Shown here: positions 19,176 to 23,485 of the stretch, piece by piece
Numbering within the stretch: the first letter of the stretch is position 1
Layout of the letters: the number at the start of each line of letters is the position of its first letter
Assembly (NCBI GenBank): GCA_000697455.1
Contig: JNET01033854.1
Coordinates: forward strand, 1 to 23,485
Direction of reading: 5' to 3'
Length of the DNA stretch: 23,485 bases
Source: Basidiobolus heterosporus B8920
Taxonomy: Eukaryota; Basidiobolomycota; Basidiobolomycetes; Basidiobolales; Basidiobolaceae
Position numbers and translations under genes: made by a program
The notes under the pieces: model-generated
What the model saw: only the letters and a program-made list of their open reading frames with translations
The model's database searches: none
Told to the model about the DNA's origin: nothing

Positions 19176-22042
19176 ATGTCTTTTGTATGTAACTTTTGTC
19201 ATTAGTGTACAAGATCTCTAAATATGATAGCTAACATCTCAATCTTTAGAACGATGCGCTCTCGAATCTGTTACCCAAGGGCTTCGGAAAGCAACCTGAA
19301 CGTAAAAACATGGAAGATGAAGTAGTGGATTCAAGTGACATAATTGAAGAGGAAGTGTTCGACGATCTAGATCCTCTTCGTAGTATGGTCCCAATGTCCT
19401 TCGGAAAACAAAAGAAAGAAGTGGATATGTCTGCGTATTTTGCAAAATCTAAGAGGGTGACAGAAGACAATGAAAAAGTATTTAATATTTGATAATCAAC
19501 TTCTATGGAAATCCTAACTGACGTAGAATCAAAGTCAGTACAGAGTACTAGAGTCATCAAAGATAAAGATTCTGAAAACGAGATAGACAGTGATGAAGAG
19601 GAAGAAGAGGAGGAAGCAGAAGAAGAACTTACTCTGGACGAGATGCTTCCAATTTCACATGAAATTAAGCTTAAAGATCACTACAAGGTTTTGGCTTGAT
19701 ATATCGCTTAATGCCTTTCTACTGATTTTAACATATCTCAACAAAGACTGTTTCTGCTCTTGCCCTCGACCCAGCTGGAGCTCGGTTGATAACAGGAGGA
19801 TATGACTATGACGTAAAGTTTTGGGATTTTTCTGGGATGGATTCCTCACTTAGACCATTTCGGAGTTTAGAGCCATGCGGTGGACATCAAGTATATCTTT
19901 TCTTGCGGTTGAATACAAGGAATATATACTAACTCCTTATGTCATTCGTCTTAAGATTCACGACTTGCAATATAGCATTACCGGTGACCAATTTCTAATT
20001 GTATCAGGATTAGCTAACGCTAAGCTCTACGATCGCGATGGATTGGAAATGTTAGCATATACTTTAAGTTTCAGTTCTGAACACGTACTCAATGATTTCA
20101 ACATATCCTTATAGCGTTGATTATGTCAAAGGGGACCCTTATCTTCGTGACATGCGGCACACAAGGTAACACCTTTATCGGCCCCCATATGTACCTTCAT
20201 TCTCTTCTCATCACAGTTCATTATCAGTGGACACGTTGCAGCATTAACCTCCTGCGCCTGGCATCCAACAGACAGGGAGACGTTTATCACTGCCTCTGCA
20301 GACAGTACAGTCAGGTTTGCAATTGTTAGAATCAATTACGCGTCTATTTTGTAGACTCACCTGTTGTACCATGAATTTAGAATATGGGATGTTGAGGACA
20401 AGCGTAAACAAAAGCAGGTCATTAGCTTTAAATCAAAAAATAGAGGCGGTAGATCACCAATTACCGCATGTAGCTATAGCCACGACGGGAAATTAATTGC
20501 TGGATGTAAGCATTTCTAATCACTCTCTTTATTACAACCAACGCTTAATCTCTTGTTAAACTTAACTAGCTGCTCAAGACGGGTCGCTTAACTTTTGGTC
20601 CACAAACAGCAATTTCTCCAGACCCACACATGTAAGTAGCTTGTATTTTCTCTGAAATGATTCAACCATGTGCTCATCTATCCATATTAGAGCCTCAATG
20701 AAGCTCACATGCAAGGTAGTGAGACGTCCTCGATCATCTTCTCAACCGATAACCATACCGTTGTAACTCGCGGAGGTGATGACACAGTCAAGAGTAAGTC
20801 TATTGAGATCTATCTGTACAAAAGACATGGAACTCAACTTCAATAGTATGGGACGTCCGAAACCTCAAGAGTGCGATTAATACTGCCAATGACTTGACCA
20901 CTTTCAATGCCGAAACAAATGTTATTTTCAGCCCAGATGAGAAACTCATTATAACCGGTATGTATCTACTTAGACATGCGGTATTTTTTGTAGTATTTCT
21001 TAAACGAGCACTATTCACATCATAGGAACCGGAGTCAAAAAGAACGAGGGGTACGGAAAGGTTGTCATGTTGGATAGAAATACACTGGAGGTCGTCAGGA
21101 CCATGAGTAAGTATATGTGCCCCTTTTCATCACTGAGCTACACGATCTAAACAAAGCTCATATCATTCAGGCGTTTCCCAATCAAGTGTAGTAAGAGTAC
21201 TTTGGCATTCTCGCATCAACCAGGTAGGAGATTCGATGTCAAAGTCATCTCAAACATAGCTTCTCACCAACAGTTGGGTCATTTAGATCATTACTGGAAG
21301 TGGGGATGGCACTGTATCGGTATTCTACGATCCCCATACTAGTGTAAGAGGAGCCAAGCTATGTGTAGTGAAAGAACCAAAAGCACGTGCTGTTGATGAT
21401 TATGAGATCAACCGACCGATCTTAACTCCACATGCATTGCCCCTATTTAAAGATGACCAGCCTAGGACCAACCAACGCAAGCGTGAAAAACTTCGCAAAG
21501 ATCCAATTGCATCTAGAAGACCAGGTTTGTTTATTTTGCCTACAGCATTGAGAAATCGTTGAGATTTAACCGTCTATTGCATCGATTTAGATCTGCCAGT
21601 CAAGGGGCCTGGGCGTGGTGGGAAAGTTGGAGTCAATCTCACTCAGCACATCATGCGCGATTTAATCAAAGACACATCCAGAGGTAATTCAAGCACCATC
21701 AGCCATTGGTTCATTCATGCATTCTATTAATACATGACTTCTTTCATCAATATAGATGAAGACCCGCGTGAGGCATTCCTCAAACATGCTAAGGAGGCTG
21801 AAGGTAACAAACAATTTCTAATCGGTAACAAGTTTTGCAGCGGAATCCATCCTAACTAACCCCTTTACTCGATAAATTCTACAGAGGATCCATACTGGGT
21901 TGCTCCAGGTAAGCCTATATTCTCACTGAAAGTTGCCAGAATCCAGTTAACCTTATTTCATTTAGCTTACAAGAAACATCAACCAAATCCGGTTTTCGAT
22001 AAGAACAAATATGATGAGGATGAAATGCCTCGTCGTCAATGA
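19176..22042 (+). CDS. WDR70: WDR70 WD-repeat protein
   Basis: WDR70 is a conserved nuclear WD40 protein. In fission yeast and humans it works with CRL4-type ubiquitin ligase in H2B ubiquitination and DNA-end resection. Eighteen exons: 19176-19184, 19250-19477, 19544-19687, 19747-19890, 19956-20050, 20115-20165, 20228-20314, 20381-20505, 20570-20631, 20691-20793, 20847-20957, 21026-21106, 21171-21223, 21287-21524, 21591-21683, 21756-21803, 21885-21908, 21966-22042. They sum to 1773 nt, or 590 aa. The first coding exon is only MSF. An acidic N-terminus (with an E/D run near residues 93-106) leads to LPISHEIKLKDHYK. The propeller begins near 128: ALDPAGARLITGGYDYDVKF, SLEPCGGHQIHDLQYS, LANAKLYDRDG, ASADSTVRIWDVE, RGGDDTVKIWDVR. 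The C-terminal WDR70 signature is NRPILTPHALPLF, PVKGPGRGGKVG, DPREAFLKHAKEAEDPYWVA. The exon 3 acceptor (19543) is the least certain junction. Confidence 0.94.
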
Positions 22043-22286
22043 AGCATACCTGCCTAAATATCTACACAACTTGTATTACCACGAATGCTTTACTTTATTA
22101 AAAGAACAAATTTACTCTCGTGTGTAAGATTGGCAAAAATGGAGTAGCAGATGTACTCTGGTATTATTTGAATGGACAATATGAAGCAAAAAAGGGTCTA
22201 TCATGAAATGGAAGAAAAGCAAAGATCAACCATAAATATGTACAGCTGTGCGAAAGTAATGAATAATATCGTATGTATCTGCACGC
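22043..22286. other. Convergent intergenic region
   Basis: The 244 bp between the stops of WDR70 and the coiled-coil gene should hold both 3' UTRs. It is AT-rich, and no gene or repeat was seen. Confidence 0.5.
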
Positions 22287-23485
22287 TCACTCCAGACTAA
22301 TATCCTCCATGGTTTTGAACAACTCTTCGTTGTCTCGGATAAGCTCCCGTAGCTCCCGGTTCTCATCGCGTAAATCGTTTACTAGTAAGCATTGCTCACT
22401 GTAGCTGGTCTATATTGTAGCAGGTAAGGTTAGTCAATGGACTCCAAGATGTAAGCTGGAAATTTGCTTTTACTTTAAGTCTGTCATACTCTTCTTCCAA
22501 GATGATCAGTTCGTTCTGTATCTCCATTCGTCGTTTGGTTACAATTACTAACTCATCGCTGTACTTTTTCTTTTCCACCTCGATTATCTTTTGCTACTCG
22601 TGAAATGCGTCATTTAGTATAAGTTTATAGCAAGATGGTGTAAGCCTTGGCTGATTACCATGTCTTCGAATTGAGAGTCGTATATGGCACTCTTTTGTTC
22701 AGTAAAATCCGCCAACTTTGTTACGTACGTAGTAGTTTCCACTAAGTCGTTTATCCGACTAGTCAAACGAGCAGTTTCCTCTTTTTGAGCCTTGTTCTGG
22801 ACCTTCAAGACATCAATCTAGAGGACTTACTAGTTAGTAACAGGTATTTCCTAACCGAAGTGATGTAGAAAATCTGGTATTTGGAATTCACCTTGTTTAA
22901 CAAAAGATTTTTGCTATGATCAAAATCTTGTTGGAGGATGTCGACTTCTTGCTGATGTTGATCAACAAGCTACAAAGTTTTTCGTAAGTTAAAAGGTATT
23001 CTTTTGAGTAAATTTGGTAAGAGATAAGTCAACCTTGCTTTGCCACTCGACAAATTGCTCCTCGAGAGTGACCAGTTTTGCTGTGGTTATTTGCATGTGT
23101 TCTAAAAAAGATGAATACACGAATTGGTGTAAAACCAGAAGAGTCAACGGTCTTGTTACCTTTAAGGACAACGATCTCATCTTGAGTTCTGTTTGCTTTA
23201 CTCTTCCACGAATCCAATTCCTTATTAGCCTCCTTCAACTCACCAGTCAGCTTGTTGATGGTTTCAGCCTGAAAAAGAAGTGTTTAGGATTAAAACAAAA
23301 AAGGCTATGATTTCTCTAGGTATACCTGCTCTTGGCTGTAAAATAGGAGCTGTTTTATATATTCTTTTAAGATCTCAGGTTGCGTCTTTATAGAGTCAAC
23401 TGCTTGGTTAGTAAAATAGAGACCTTAACTGACAGTAACCAAAAAACAACTACCTCTTCTTTAGCAAGCTTTGCGCACTCTTTAA
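22287..23485 (-). CDS. Coiled-coil protein, 3' part (cut by window edge)
   Basis: Eight exons in transcript order: 23485-23454 (partial), 23385-23326, 23268-23160, 23101-23034, 22969-22892, 22817-22659, 22593-22474, 22409-22287, giving about 248 residues and a stop at 22287-22289. Nearly the whole protein is charged, proline-free and heptad-like: INKLTGELKEANKELDSWKS, LVDQHQQEVDILQQDFDHSK, EETARLTSRINDLVE, RRMEIQNELIILEEEYDRLK, NDLRDENRELRELIRDNEEL. It ends FKTMEDISLE. This indicates a long parallel coiled coil, as in golgins, spindle-pole or septum scaffolds. No family-specific motif is visible and the N-terminus is missing, so I give no function. Introns are 57-74 bp. The join between the two most upstream exons uses an AAAG acceptor at 23386 and is the weakest. 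Confidence 0.7.

Noticed and set aside
20103-20110. ATATCCTT in WDR70 as a U12 donor
   Set aside because: It is at the 3' end of an ordinary GT-AG intron (20051-20114) that ends in TATAG.

Overview
The window is nuclear DNA of a fungus: about 23.5 kb with ten protein genes on both strands. Most genes are cut by many short introns, mostly 53-80 bp, with GT-AG ends and CTAAC/CTGAT-like branch points. RNA polymerase III subunit 2 resembles the yeast protein closely, a Zn2Cys6 cluster protein is present, and so is HUT1, all of which fit a fungus. One intron has the full signature of the minor (U12) spliceosome. Dikarya have lost that machinery, so I infer an early-diverging lineage (Mucoromycota, Zoopagomycota or a chytrid-like group). 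I cannot name the species. All exon maps were made by hand, from splice signals, reading-frame continuity and remembered family motifs. Every multi-exon model here keeps an open frame and sums to whole codons.

Layout, left to right. (1) Position 2-394, +: the 3' end of a Ser/Thr-rich, probably GPI-anchored surface protein. (2) 754-4575, -: RNA polymerase III subunit 2 (RPC2/RET1). (3) 4951-5970, +: YIP1/YIPF5-like Golgi membrane protein. (4) 6176-9473, -: a 17-exon gene for the TFIIIC 90-kDa-type subunit (GTF3C4-like), with the AT-AC intron inside its zinc-finger domain. (5) 9883-10887, -: intronless HUT1 nucleotide-sugar transporter with a KKXX tail. (6) 11373-12695, -: coiled-coil protein of the uncharacterised At4g15545-like family. 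(7) 13097-15187, -: MPP10, a U3 snoRNP / small-subunit processome protein. (8) 15617-17854, +: CLPTM1-family ER membrane protein. (9) 17969-18901, -: small Zn2Cys6 protein. (10) 19176-22042, +: WDR70. (11) 22287 to the right edge, -: a coiled-coil protein cut by the window end.

Two themes recur. One is production of stable RNA and ribosomes: a Pol III core subunit, a TFIIIC subunit and MPP10. The other is the early secretory pathway: YIP1, HUT1, CLPTM1 and the GPI-type protein. Three divergent pairs share short upstream regions: RPC2/YIP1, MPP10/CLPTM1 and Zn2Cys6/WDR70. I saw no tRNA, rRNA, transposon, CRISPR array or viral gene. The most striking observation is the AT-AC U12-type intron at 6498-6561.
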